Origin: RYN-230 sp963782185
GTDB taxonomy: Bacteria > Actinomycetota > Actinomycetes > Streptosporangiales > Streptosporangiaceae
Length of the DNA: 64,000 bases
Assembly: GCA_963782185.1 (NCBI GenBank)
Contig: CAWAJB010000031.1
Span: 124,001-188,000 of the forward strand
Direction: 5' to 3'
The notes beneath the pieces are model-generated. The model had not been told where the DNA came from and searched no databases. It saw nothing but the letters and a program-made list of their open reading frames with translations. Positions 26,115 through 34,450 of this stretch are shown here, piece after piece. The first letter of the stretch is position 1, and every line of letters starts with the position of its first letter. The position numbers were made by a program, and so were the translations under genes.

Positions 26115-26497
26115 AGGGTGGCCCGGGGAAAGGCCTTCAGGCGCGCCTTCCCGATCGGCTCGCCGCAGGACTCGCAGACGCCGTAAGTGCCGTCCTCGAT
26201 CTTGGACAGCACCCGCTCGGTCTGGGCGAGCAGCTCACGCGCATTCTGGGTCAGGGCGAGCTCATGCTCGCGCTGAAACGTCTTGGCCCCCGCGTCCGCG
26301 GAGTCGTCGCCGGCGTCACCGACCGCGTCACCGAGCCGGGCCGCGATCTCAGACTCAGCGGCGGAGATGTCCTGCCGCAGCCCGTTGGCCTCGTCCTGGA
26401 GTTCCTGGCGGACCGCGGCCAGTTCCTTCTCGGTCCAGTGCTTCTCACCAGGCCGGACAGGTAGAGCCGCGGCACCCGAACGTGCGGTTGCTGTCAT
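26078..26497 (-). CDS. TraR/DksA family zinc-finger protein
   Basis: A 139-residue protein with a coiled-coil N-terminal half (LAAVRQELQDEANGLRQDISAAESEIAARLG, then LALTQNARELLAQTERVLSKIEDGTYG) and a C4 zinc finger CESCGEPI...CVAC. Family members bind in the RNA polymerase secondary channel; whether this one does is not shown. The gene order traR-lspA-rluD is common in actinobacteria. The ATG is at 26497, with AAGGGGG upstream. Confidence 0.9.
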   Translation of the reverse strand: MTATARSGAAALPVRPGEKHWTEKELAAVRQELQDEANGLRQDISAAESEIAARLGDAVGDAGDDSADAGAKTFQREHELALTQNARELLAQTERVLSKIEDGTYGVCESCGEPIGKARLKAFPRATLCVACKQREERR

Positions 26498-26779
26498 CTC
26501 GGCCCCCTTTGAGGCAACTTGTCCACTATGCCAGCCGCCACCAATCGATCTTGAACTGGCGGGCAGTCACCGGAGGATAGATCGGCCTGCCCGGCACTGC
26601 AAACACATCTGGGGCCGCCGATAATCCGCGGTCCAGGCCGCTCAAGATCATCTGGTCGTCCAGTGTCACCACGGCAGCGGGCCACCGGTAATCCGGGGGC
26701 GGCCGGCCGGCATGGCCGGGCCCGAAATGTCCCGTGATACTAGGGACGAGAACTCCCGCCCGACCGGATGGAGACCCTG

Positions 26780-28720
26780 ATGGCCCAGGCCACCACCGAC
26801 TCGCCGCGCACGTCGGTCCGCCACCCCCTCGCCCCGCTCACGGTCAGCGAGGCCGGCCAGGCCAGTCGGCTCGCGCTCGCCGCCGCGGGCCCGGGCACCC
26901 GGCTTGTCTACTGCGCCCTCGCCGAGCCTGCCAAGCGGGCTGTCCTGGCCTGGGACGGCCGGCCGCTGCCCCGGGAGGCCCGCTGCGTCCTGTACGAGCG
27001 GCCCGCCGGGCAGACCTGGGTGATCACGGTCTCGCTCGACGAGGCCGCGGTGATCAGGAAGGTCCTGGTCCCGGACGTCCAGCCGCCGCTCATGGCCGAG
27101 GAATGGATCCAGAACACCGAGCAGATCAAGGCCGACCCCGGCTTCCGGGCCGCGCTGGCCCGGCGCGGTATCACGGACATGTCCCTGGTCCAGGTCGATC
27201 CCTGGCCGGCCAGCAACTTCGGGCTGGAGGTCGACGCCGCCGGCCGGCGCCTGGCGCGGGGGGTGGGGTACCTGCTCGACGGCCCGGGCAGCAACCCGTA
27301 CGCCCGGCCGATCGAGAACCTGGTGGCCCTGCTGGACCGTGACACCGGGGAGGTTCTGCAGATCGAGGACGGCGAGGCGGTGCCCATCCCCCGGGACGCC
27401 GGCCGGTACGACACCGCCAGCGCGGGTGAACTGCGCCATCTGTCGGCGCTGCAGATCGTGCAACCCGACGGGCCCGGGTTCACGGTGGACGACGGGGGCC
27501 TGACCTGGGGTCCCTGGCAGATGCGGCTGTCGCTGCATCCGATCGAGGGACTCGTCCTGCACCAGATCGGCTATCAGGACCACGGGCGCCTGCGGCCCAT
27601 CATCTACCGGGCTGGCCTGTCCGAGATGATCGTGCCCTACGGTTCCACCGCGATGAACCACTGGTGGAAGAACGCGTTCGACGCCGGCGACGTCGGCCTG
27701 GGCAAGATGGCCAACCCGCTGGAACTCGGCTGCGAGTGCCTGGGTGAGATCGTCTACCTGGACGCCGTGGCCGTGGACGAGGACGGCGTGGCCCAGCCCC
27801 TGCCGCAGGCCATCTGCCTGCATGAAGAGGATTACGGCGTGCTCTGGATGCACCGGGACGCGGCGAACCAGGCCGCGGAGACCCGCCGCTCCCGGCGCTT
27901 GGTCGTGTCGTCCATCGCCACCGTCGGCAACTACGAGTACGGCTTCTTCTGGTACTTCTACCTGGACGGCACGATCCAGGCCGAGGTCAAGCTGACCGGC
28001 ATCATCCAGACCCAGGCGGTCCAGCCGGGAACCCAGGCCAGCTACGCCAGGCTGGTGACCCCGGAGCTGGCCGGCCCTCACCATCAGCACCTGTTCAACT
28101 TCCGCCTGGACATGTGCCTGGACGGCCCGGCCAACTCGGTCTACGAGGTGGACGCGGTGCCCGTCCCGGCTGGTCCGGCGAACCCCTACGGGAACGCGTT
28201 CGCCGTCCAGGAGACCCTGCTCGAGACCGAGTCCGCCGCCCAGCGGATGGCCGCGCCCGAGCGGAGCCGGTCCTGGAAGATCGTCAACCACGGCGCGCGG
28301 AACGCCTGCGGCGAGCCGGTCGGGTACACCCTGGTGCCTACGCACGCCAGCGCGCCGCTGCTGGCCCAGCCGAGCGCGGCGATCACGTCCCGCGCCGCGT
28401 TCGCCACCCGCCATCTGTGGGTCACTCCCGCCCGGGACGACGAGCTGCGGGCGGCCGGGGAGTTCCCGAATCAGCATCCGGGGGGCGCCGGCCTGCCCGC
28501 CTGGACCGCGGCGGACCGCGCGGTCACCGACACGGGTATCGCACTGTGGCACACGGTCGGCGTGACTCATTTCTGCCGGCCGGAGGACTTCCCCGTGATG
28601 CCGGTGGAGTACACCGGGTTCACTCTGCGCCCGGCGGGCTTCTTCGACCGGAACCCGGCCCTCGACCTGGCCCCGCCCGTCGGTGACCCCGGCCACTGCG
28701 CCCCCGCCCGCGACCAGTAG
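26780..28720 (+). CDS. Copper amine oxidase (TPQ-containing)
   Basis: Oxidises primary amines to aldehydes with release of ammonia and peroxide. The 646-aa protein has the catalytic-base region MNHWWKNAFDAGDVGLGK, the cofactor site TVGNYEYGFFWYFYLDG in which the Tyr of N-Y-E becomes topaquinone, the copper HxH in GPHHQHLFNF, and the third copper His in GVTHFCRPEDFPVMP. No signal peptide, so probably cytoplasmic. The ATG at 26780 follows GGAG by 6 nt and is preferred to the ATG at 26768. It lies between the traR-like gene and ileS, normally near neighbours, so it looks inserted there. The amine substrate is unknown. Confidence 0.95.
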   Translation: MAQATTDSPRTSVRHPLAPLTVSEAGQASRLALAAAGPGTRLVYCALAEPAKRAVLAWDGRPLPREARCVLYERPAGQTWVITVSLDEAAVIRKVLVPDVQPPLMAEEWIQNTEQIKADPGFRAALARRGITDMSLVQVDPWPASNFGLEVDAAGRRLARGVGYLLDGPGSNPYARPIENLVALLDRDTGEVLQIEDGEAVPIPRDAGRYDTASAGELRHLSALQIVQPDGPGFTVDDGGLTWGPWQMRLSLHPIEGLVLHQIGYQDHGRLRPIIYRAGLSEMIVPYGSTAMNHWWKNAFDAGDVGLGKMANPLELGCECLGEIVYLDAVAVDEDGVAQPLPQAICLHEEDYGVLWMHRDAANQAAETRRSRRLVVSSIATVGNYEYGFFWYFYLDGTIQAEVKLTGIIQTQAVQPGTQASYARLVTPELAGPHHQHLFNFRLDMCLDGPANSVYEVDAVPVPAGPANPYGNAFAVQETLLETESAAQRMAAPERSRSWKIVNHGARNACGEPVGYTLVPTHASAPLLAQPSAAITSRAAFATRHLWVTPARDDELRAAGEFPNQHPGGAGLPAWTAADRAVTDTGIALWHTVGVTHFCRPEDFPVMPVEYTGFTLRPAGFFDRNPALDLAPPVGDPGHCAPARDQ

Positions 28721-28749
28721 CGCGCCCCTCAACCCCGCCCCGGCCCCGC

Positions 28750-28829
28750 CTGACCCGGCCTGGCCCGCCCGGCCTGACCCGGCCTGGCCCGCCCGGCCTG
28801 GCCCGGCCTGGCCCGCCCGGCCTGGCCGT
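28750..28829. repeat. 24-bp tandem repeat after the amine oxidase
   Basis: Three units of a 24-bp sequence that contains CTGACCCGGCCTGGCC (the third has CTGGCC), then a partial fourth. It lies between the amine oxidase stop and the large palindrome and is non-coding. Confidence 0.85.
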
Positions 28830-28830
28830 G

Positions 28831-28884
28831 TTCGTGATCATGGGCTTGCTGTCGCTATAGCCACAGCAAGCCCATGATCACGAA
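28831..28884. repeat. 54-bp near-perfect palindrome
   Basis: Arms 28831-28852 and 28863-28884 are exact 22-bp inverted repeats (starting TTCGTGATCATGGGC). The ten bases between form a further palindrome apart from one C/C mismatch, so 26 of 27 pairs match. Its base composition, richer in A/T than the flanks, sets it apart. It could be a terminator, but it has no T-run and is far longer than needed; a REP-like or protein-binding palindrome is as likely. Confidence 0.8.
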
Positions 28885-29152
28885 GGCGGGAGCCAGGCGC
28901 GAGGACACAACGGCCACGCTAGTCACACCGGCCGCAGGAGTTAAGGGCGGCGGGAACCCGCCTGCCGTCTGGGCCTGGTTGCGGGCGTGAATGGTCACAG
29001 GAACGGCCATGTCCGCCCACGATCGGTAAGGACTCGGGGCACCAACGTGCCCGTCTCCTGGCCCGGGCGGGCGCCGCGGGCGAGTGGCGAGCGGGACGGG
29101 CGCGGGGGAAATGGCGTCGGCCGCGGGTGGGGGTATCGGCTATCGTTGTAGC

Positions 29153-29450
29153 GGCAAAGGCGTTGATGGGGACAGCTGCCGCAACAGGCGCCAGGAGCGA
29201 CCCGGGGATGGTGCGAGCCCGGGGGCAGGCCAGCGGACCAGATCACCCCAGAGCCGCCGGAAGAACAGCAGCGGGCCAGGCACCGTGGTCGCCAGCAGGC
29301 GCAACGGTCGCCAGCAGGCAGCGTGGCCCGCGAGCCCAGTAGAGCCGGCTGCCAGACCTGAATGGAGCGGGTCGCGCTCCCTCGTGGAGACGCGGCCAAG
29401 GAGGGTGGTACCGCGGGGCCGCCGCCGGCGCGCCTCGTCCCTCCAGCGAA
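29153..29450 (+). promoter_or_regulatory. T-box leader (isoleucine, translational type) of ileS
   Basis: The T-box core AGGGTGGTACCGCGG is at 29402-29416, followed by a GC-rich stem ending CGCCTCGTCCCTCC. Upstream, GATCACCCC at 29241-29249 offers ATC (29242-29244) as the isoleucine specifier codon, followed by GAGCCGCCGGAAGAA, which is characteristic of actinobacterial ileS T-boxes. No terminator T-run lies before ileS, so control is probably by hiding the ribosome site (GGAGG at 29493). A weak -10 (TATCGT, 29141-29146) suggests the transcript starts near 29153. The ends of the element are approximate. Confidence 0.85.
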
Positions 29451-29507
29451 GCCGCGCGAACGGGCCGATGGCCAGCCCGCGAGCGCCCCGCAGGAGGACC
29501 ACCCATC

Positions 29508-32500
29508 GTGTCAGATCCAGCCCAGCCACAACCGGGCCAGCCCGGGTCCGCGCCGCCGGCCTCAGGCGGCCCGCGCTACTTCCCTGACCTGCCTCCGGCT
29601 ATCGACCTGCCTGCCATGGAGCACGACGTCCTGGCCCGCTGGCAGGACGGGAAGTTCTTCGAGCGTTCGCTGGAGGCAACCGCGGGACGGCCGCTCTGGA
29701 CCTTCTACGAGGGGCCGCCGACGACCAACGGCATGCCCGGTGTGCATCACATCGAGGCCCGGGTGTTCAAGGACGTGTTCCCCCGCTTCAAGACCATGCA
29801 GGGATTCCACGTCCCGCGCCAGGGCGGCTGGGACTGCCACGGGCTCCCGGTGGAGGTGGCCGTGGAGCGGGAGCTCGGCCTGTCCGGCAAGAAGGCGATC
29901 GAGAGCTACGGGATCGCGGAGTTCAACGCGCGGTGCCGCGAGTCGGCACAGCGGCACGTGGACGCGTTCGAGGAACTGACCGTCCGGCTGGGCTACTGGG
30001 TGGACCTGCAGCATGCCTACCGGACCATGGACACCAGCTACATCGAGTCGGTGTGGTGGTCGCTGAAGGAGATCTTCAGCAAGGGCCTGCTGGTCAAGGA
30101 CTTCCGGATCAGCCCGTACTGCCCGCGGTGCGAGACTCCCCTGTCCGACCATGAGATGGGCCAGCCGGACGTGTACCGGCAGGTGTCCGACCCGGGGGTC
30201 ACGGTCCGGTTCCCGCTGCTCAGCCTGCCGGACGGGGTCAACCCGCTGCTGAACGGGGCGGACCTGCTGGTCTGGACGACCACGCCGTGGACTCTGGTCT
30301 CCAACACCGCCGTGGCGGTCCACCCGGGCGAGAGTTACGCGATTGCCCGCAAGCCCGGCGACGGTGACACGGTCGTGGTGGCCGAGAAGCTGGTCGCCCG
30401 GGTACTCGGGGAAGGCTGGCACGTCGTGGGCACGGTGCCGGGCACGGCCCTGGTCGGTGCCACCTACCGGCCGCCGCTGCGCCTGGTCGAGATCGCGGGC
30501 GCGCACCGGGTCGTGCCGGGTGACTTCGTCACCGCCGAGGACGGCACCGGCCTGGTGCACCTGGCCCCGGCCTTCGGCGCCGACGACATGGAGACCAGCC
30601 GCGCGCACGGCCTGCCGGTGGTGAACCCGGTCCGCCAGGACGGGCACTTCGAGGAGTGGATCCCGCTGGTCGGCGGGATGTTCTTCAAGGATGCCGACGC
30701 GCCGCTGGTCCAGGACCTGACCGAGCGCGGCGTGCTGTTCCGGGTCGAGCCGTACGAGCACAGCTACCCGCACTGCTGGCGCTGCCACACGCCGTTGCTG
30801 TACTACGCGCTGCCGTCCTGGTATATCCGGACCACCCAGGTCAAGGACCTGATGCTGGCCGAGAACGAGCGCACCAACTGGCAGCCGCCGACCATCCAGC
30901 AGGGCCGGTACGGCGAGTGGCTGCGCAACAACGTGGACTGGGCCTTGTCCCGGACCCGGTACTGGGGTACCCCCCTGCCGATCTGGGAGTGTGGTGAGCA
31001 GCACCTGACCTGCGCCGGATCGCTCGCCGAGCTCAGCGAGCTGGCCGGGCGGGACCTGTCGGGGCTTGACCCGCACCGTCCCTACGTGGATGACGTGACG
31101 CTGACCTGCCCGGAGTGTGGCGGGGTAGCCCGGCGGGTGCCGGAAGTGATCGACGCCTGGTATGACTCCGGGTCGATGCCGTTCGCCCGCCTCGGCGCGC
31201 CGTGGCACAACGCCGAGGAATTCCGGCGCACCTACCCGGCGCAATTCATCTGCGAGGCGATCGACCAGACCCGTGGGTGGTTCTACTCGCTGATGGCGGT
31301 CGGCTGCCTGGTGTTCGGCCGGAACGCCTACGAGAACGTGGTCTGCCTCGGCCTCGTGGTCGACGAGCGCGGCCGCAAGATGAGCAAGCATCTGGGCAAC
31401 GTGCTCGAGCCGCTTCCGCTGATGGAAGCGCACGGTGCGGACGCGACCCGCTGGTTCTTCGCGGCGTCCGGCTCGCCCTGGTCCACCCGGCGGATCGGCG
31501 ACGGGGCACTCGGGGAAATCGTCCGCAAGGTCTTGCTCACGTACTGGAACACGGTTTCGTTCCTGGTTCTGTACGCAAACGCGGCCTCGGCGCAGGGTCA
31601 GGCATGGGGACCGGCGCGGGCCGGGGAGGCACCGCCCCCGGCTGGCCGGCCGCTGCTGGACCGCTGGCTGCTGAGCGAACTCCACGCCACCACCCGGGAG
31701 GTCACCGCGGACCTGGAGGGCTTCGACACCGCGGCCGCGGGCCGGCGCCTGGCCGCGTTCATCGACGACCTGTCGAACTGGTACGTGCGCCGCTCCCGGC
31801 GGCGGTTCTGGGAAGGGCCTTCCACGCCGGACGGCTCGTCGGCGTTTGCCACGCTGCATGAGAGCCTGCACGTGCTGACCCGGCTTATGGCCCCGATCAC
31901 GCCGTTCCTGGCCGATCATGTGTGGTCAGTGCTACGCGGCCCGGATGACCCTGAGTCCGTGCACCTGGCCAGCTGGCCAGACGCGGACGAGGGGCTCATC
32001 GATTCCCGGCTGTCCGTCCAGATGGCGCAGACCAGGCGGCTGGTCGAACTCGGGCGCTCAGCCCGCGCCGCGGCCTCGGTCCCGGTCCGCCAGCCGCTGC
32101 CCCGCGCCGTGGTGGGCGCGGCCGGGTTCGCGGACCTGGCTCCCGAACTGCGCGCCGAAGTGATCCAGGAGCTGAACGTCCGCGCGCTGGAGCCGATGGC
32201 CGCGGTCGGGGAAGACCTGGTCGACTACGTGGTGAAGCCGAACTTCCGCACCCTGGGCCGGCGGTTCAGCAAGGGGACCAAGGCGGTCGCGGCGGCAATC
32301 ACCGCGGCTGACCCGGCGGTGCTGGCCGCCGAGCTGAGGTCGGCAGGCAAGGTCTCGGTCGAGGTGGACGGCGCGACGGTCGCCCTCGGGCCGGACGACG
32401 TGATCGTGACCCAGACGCCCCGCAGCGGCTGGACGGTCGCGTCCGAGGGCGGCGAGACCGTCGGCGTCGAGGTGTTCATCACCCCGGAACTGCGCCGCGA

Positions 32501-32765
32501 GGGTATGGCCCGGGAGGTCATCAGGCTGGTCCAGGACGCGCGCAAATCCGACGGGCTGCATGTGAGCGACCGGATCACGGTCGCCTGGGAAGCCACCGAC
32601 CCGGACCTGTCGGCCGCGCTGACCGAGCACGGGCAGTTGATCGCGGGCGAGGTGCTGGCCGATCGGTTCGGTCCCGCCACGGCCCAGGACACGGACCCGG
32701 CCCGGGGCGCGCACCAGCACGCGGAGCCGGAGCTGGGCCTGACCTTCTGGCTGGCGCGGGACTGA
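29508..32765 (+). CDS. ileS: Isoleucyl-tRNA synthetase, type 2, with GXHH signature
   Basis: Charges tRNA-Ile; 1085 aa, cytoplasmic class I enzyme. It is the eukaryote-like type 2 form common in actinobacteria (PTTNGMPG, FKDVFPRFKTMQG, GGWDCHGLPVE). The normal HXGH signature is replaced by G-V-H-H at residues 78-81, a swap of its first and third positions. KMSKH at the second signature is normal, as are the editing domain and CxxC pairs (CPRCETPLSDHEMG, CPECGGVARR). GTG start at 29508, 10 nt after GGAGG. Type 2 enzymes tend to resist mupirocin, and the GXHH form is reported to be especially resistant. Controlled by the T-box upstream. Confidence 0.97.
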   Translation: MSDPAQPQPGQPGSAPPASGGPRYFPDLPPAIDLPAMEHDVLARWQDGKFFERSLEATAGRPLWTFYEGPPTTNGMPGVHHIEARVFKDVFPRFKTMQGFHVPRQGGWDCHGLPVEVAVERELGLSGKKAIESYGIAEFNARCRESAQRHVDAFEELTVRLGYWVDLQHAYRTMDTSYIESVWWSLKEIFSKGLLVKDFRISPYCPRCETPLSDHEMGQPDVYRQVSDPGVTVRFPLLSLPDGVNPLLNGADLLVWTTTPWTLVSNTAVAVHPGESYAIARKPGDGDTVVVAEKLVARVLGEGWHVVGTVPGTALVGATYRPPLRLVEIAGAHRVVPGDFVTAEDGTGLVHLAPAFGADDMETSRAHGLPVVNPVRQDGHFEEWIPLVGGMFFKDADAPLVQDLTERGVLFRVEPYEHSYPHCWRCHTPLLYYALPSWYIRTTQVKDLMLAENERTNWQPPTIQQGRYGEWLRNNVDWALSRTRYWGTPLPIWECGEQHLTCAGSLAELSELAGRDLSGLDPHRPYVDDVTLTCPECGGVARRVPEVIDAWYDSGSMPFARLGAPWHNAEEFRRTYPAQFICEAIDQTRGWFYSLMAVGCLVFGRNAYENVVCLGLVVDERGRKMSKHLGNVLEPLPLMEAHGADATRWFFAASGSPWSTRRIGDGALGEIVRKVLLTYWNTVSFLVLYANAASAQGQAWGPARAGEAPPPAGRPLLDRWLLSELHATTREVTADLEGFDTAAAGRRLAAFIDDLSNWYVRRSRRRFWEGPSTPDGSSAFATLHESLHVLTRLMAPITPFLADHVWSVLRGPDDPESVHLASWPDADEGLIDSRLSVQMAQTRRLVELGRSARAAASVPVRQPLPRAVVGAAGFADLAPELRAEVIQELNVRALEPMAAVGEDLVDYVVKPNFRTLGRRFSKGTKAVAAAITAADPAVLAAELRSAGKVSVEVDGATVALGPDDVIVTQTPRSGWTVASEGGETVGVEVFITPELRREGMAREVIRLVQDARKSDGLHVSDRITVAWEATDPDLSAALTEHGQLIAGEVLADRFGPATAQDTDPARGAHQHAEPELGLTFWLARD

Positions 32766-32774
32766 CAGCACGCG

Positions 32775-32808
32775 GTTCCCTCCCCGCCGGCGCCGGCGGG
32801 GAGGGAAC
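32775..32808. terminator. 34-bp perfect palindrome between ileS and a convergent gene
   Basis: GTTCCCTCCCCGCCGGC is followed directly by its exact reverse complement. It begins 9 bp after the ileS stop and ends 5 bp before the stop of the convergent membrane-protein gene, so it should end transcription from both sides. Confidence 0.85.
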
Positions 32809-32813
32809 GCCGC

Positions 32814-34366
32814 CTAGGCTTCGAGCTGGTCGGGCTGACAGGCCCGGCACGGCACGAACGTGGCCTGCTCGGCCTCCTGCCTGGTCATGATCTCCAGATC
32901 GTCGGCGCCGAGGAACCGGATCAGGATGCATCCACTGCGGTGGTAGCGCGCCACTCCGGGCACCACGCTCACCTCGACGCGCCCCGGCCCGGCCGCAGGT
33001 TCCGCGGCGGCAGGCTCCCTGGACTTCCCAGCAGCAGGCCCCCCGGCCGCCGGATCGTCGGTGGCAGGCTCACCAGCCGCCGGCTGCCCAACGGGAGATT
33101 CGCCCGCGGCGGGGTCACCCGCCACCGAATTCCCGGCGGCGGCCGCGGCCTGGACCGGCGGCTCCTGCCCGGCCGGCGGCTCCTGCCCGGCCGGCGGCTC
33201 CTGCCCGGCCGGCGGCTCCTGCCCGGCCGCGGCGGCTCCTGCCCGGGCGTCCCGGTGTCGGGCACTTCGGTGTCGTTTTCTGCGGCCTCGCTGGCCGGCT
33301 CCTCCTCGGGCGGATCTTCCCGGCCCGGCAGGGAGATGATCCACTGGGGCCGGCCCTGGCCGGTGTCCGCCCCGGGAGGCGCGGCGCTGGAAGCGGGCCC
33401 GGCGGACTCCTCCTCCTGATCGCCCGATCCGCCCGCGTCGTCTGGAGCGCCCGGAGTCGCGTCGTGGCCGGGAGAGCCAGGACTGGCCTGCTCGGCGTTC
33501 TGGGCAGGTGCGGCACTCGCCGCCTTCGAGGCCGGCTCTGCCGCCTCCGCGGCCGCCGGTTCGGCGTGAGCGGATCTGGTGTCGTCCGCTCGCGTGTCGT
33601 CGCGAACCGTGTCGTCTGGACCTGCGTCCCCTGGACCCGTGTCTTCTGGACCTGCGTCGTCTGGACCTGCGTCGTCCAGGCCCGTGTCGTCCGCATCCTG
33701 GGCAGGCTCCGGACGCGCGGACGATCCCGCGAATGCCGCCGCGGGCGGCGGCCAGGCCGGGTCGGAAGTCTCGGGCGGCTGCCAGCCCGCATCCCGCCCC
33801 CACATCCAGGCGCTGGGGCCTGCGGCTGACGTATCGCGCGGGCCGGTCTTCCCGGACGGCGCGGCCTGCTCGGGCGATGCGGGGGATTCACGGAAGACCG
33901 GCAATTCGATGGCGGGCCAGCTCAGTGCGCCCGTATCGCGCTTGCCCGCGGATCCGAGTTCCTCCTCAACCCGCTCCCACAGGTCGTCGGAGCGTCCCGC
34001 GACGGGAGACTGCTCCTGGGTACCGATCGCCTCCGCCTGCTCGCCGGCCGGCAGGCCGCCGGCCTCCTCGTGCCGGGCGGGCGGCTCTTGCCCACTGGCG
34101 ACGGCCGTGGACACCGCGCTGGCCAGCACGGGAGGGCTGCTCGCTCCCGCCTGCGGCGCTGACCAGGCCCCCTGCGCACTGGTCGGCCGGGCCTCGCCCT
34201 GGCCGAATATCTCCGACCAGTGCGTCACTATCCCGACCGCCAGGATCAGCGCCGCTACCGCACAGACCCCGATGGACACGTACACCATCAGCAGGCTGCT
34301 GGCGAGGACGCCGACCACGAGAAGGCCGATCGCCACGGCAGCCAGGAGAGCGCTGGCTTTGATCAC
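32814..34366 (-). pseudogene. Membrane-anchored disordered protein with Ada-like Cys/His tail, frameshifted
   Basis: Frame one (34366 to about 33231) gives MIKASALLAAVAIGLLVVG, a two-helix anchor within residues 5-50, then an Ala/Pro/Glu-rich linker with DDAGP-type repeats. The C-terminus lies in another frame (about 33228 to 32814) and ends VARYHRSGCILIRFLG...TRQEAEQATFVPCRACQP, a His-Cys-Cys-Cys pattern like Ada-type zinc domains. The two frames join exactly if two bases (33229-33230) in an 18-bp repeat are removed, giving 516 aa. Either a true frameshift, a slippage-prone locus, or a sequence error. As written, the anchor protein ends at 32969 with an Arg-rich tail. Function unknown. Confidence 0.75.
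33157..33248. repeat. 18-bp tandem repeat carrying a 2-bp insertion
   Basis: Five units of GGCGGCTCCTGCCCGGCC: four exact ones at 33157-33228, then an extra GC, then a fifth (33231-33248, one base different). In the intended frame each unit codes for Q-E-P-P-A-G. The extra two bases cause the frameshift in the surrounding gene. Confidence 0.9.
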
Positions 34367-34450
34367 GTGCGCTCTTCGCGGGCTATGCGGGTCATGCTGC
34401 CAACCGAGGAAACGCTGTTGAGCTGGGTAACTATCGAGCGGGTTAACCGG

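Noticed and set aside
26666..28732. A 688-codon minus-strand frame opposite the copper amine oxidase
   Set aside because: Low-complexity shadow; the plus strand has all amine-oxidase motifs.
29562..31919. A 785-codon minus-strand frame opposite ileS
   Set aside because: No family features; the ileS protein in this interval is unambiguous.
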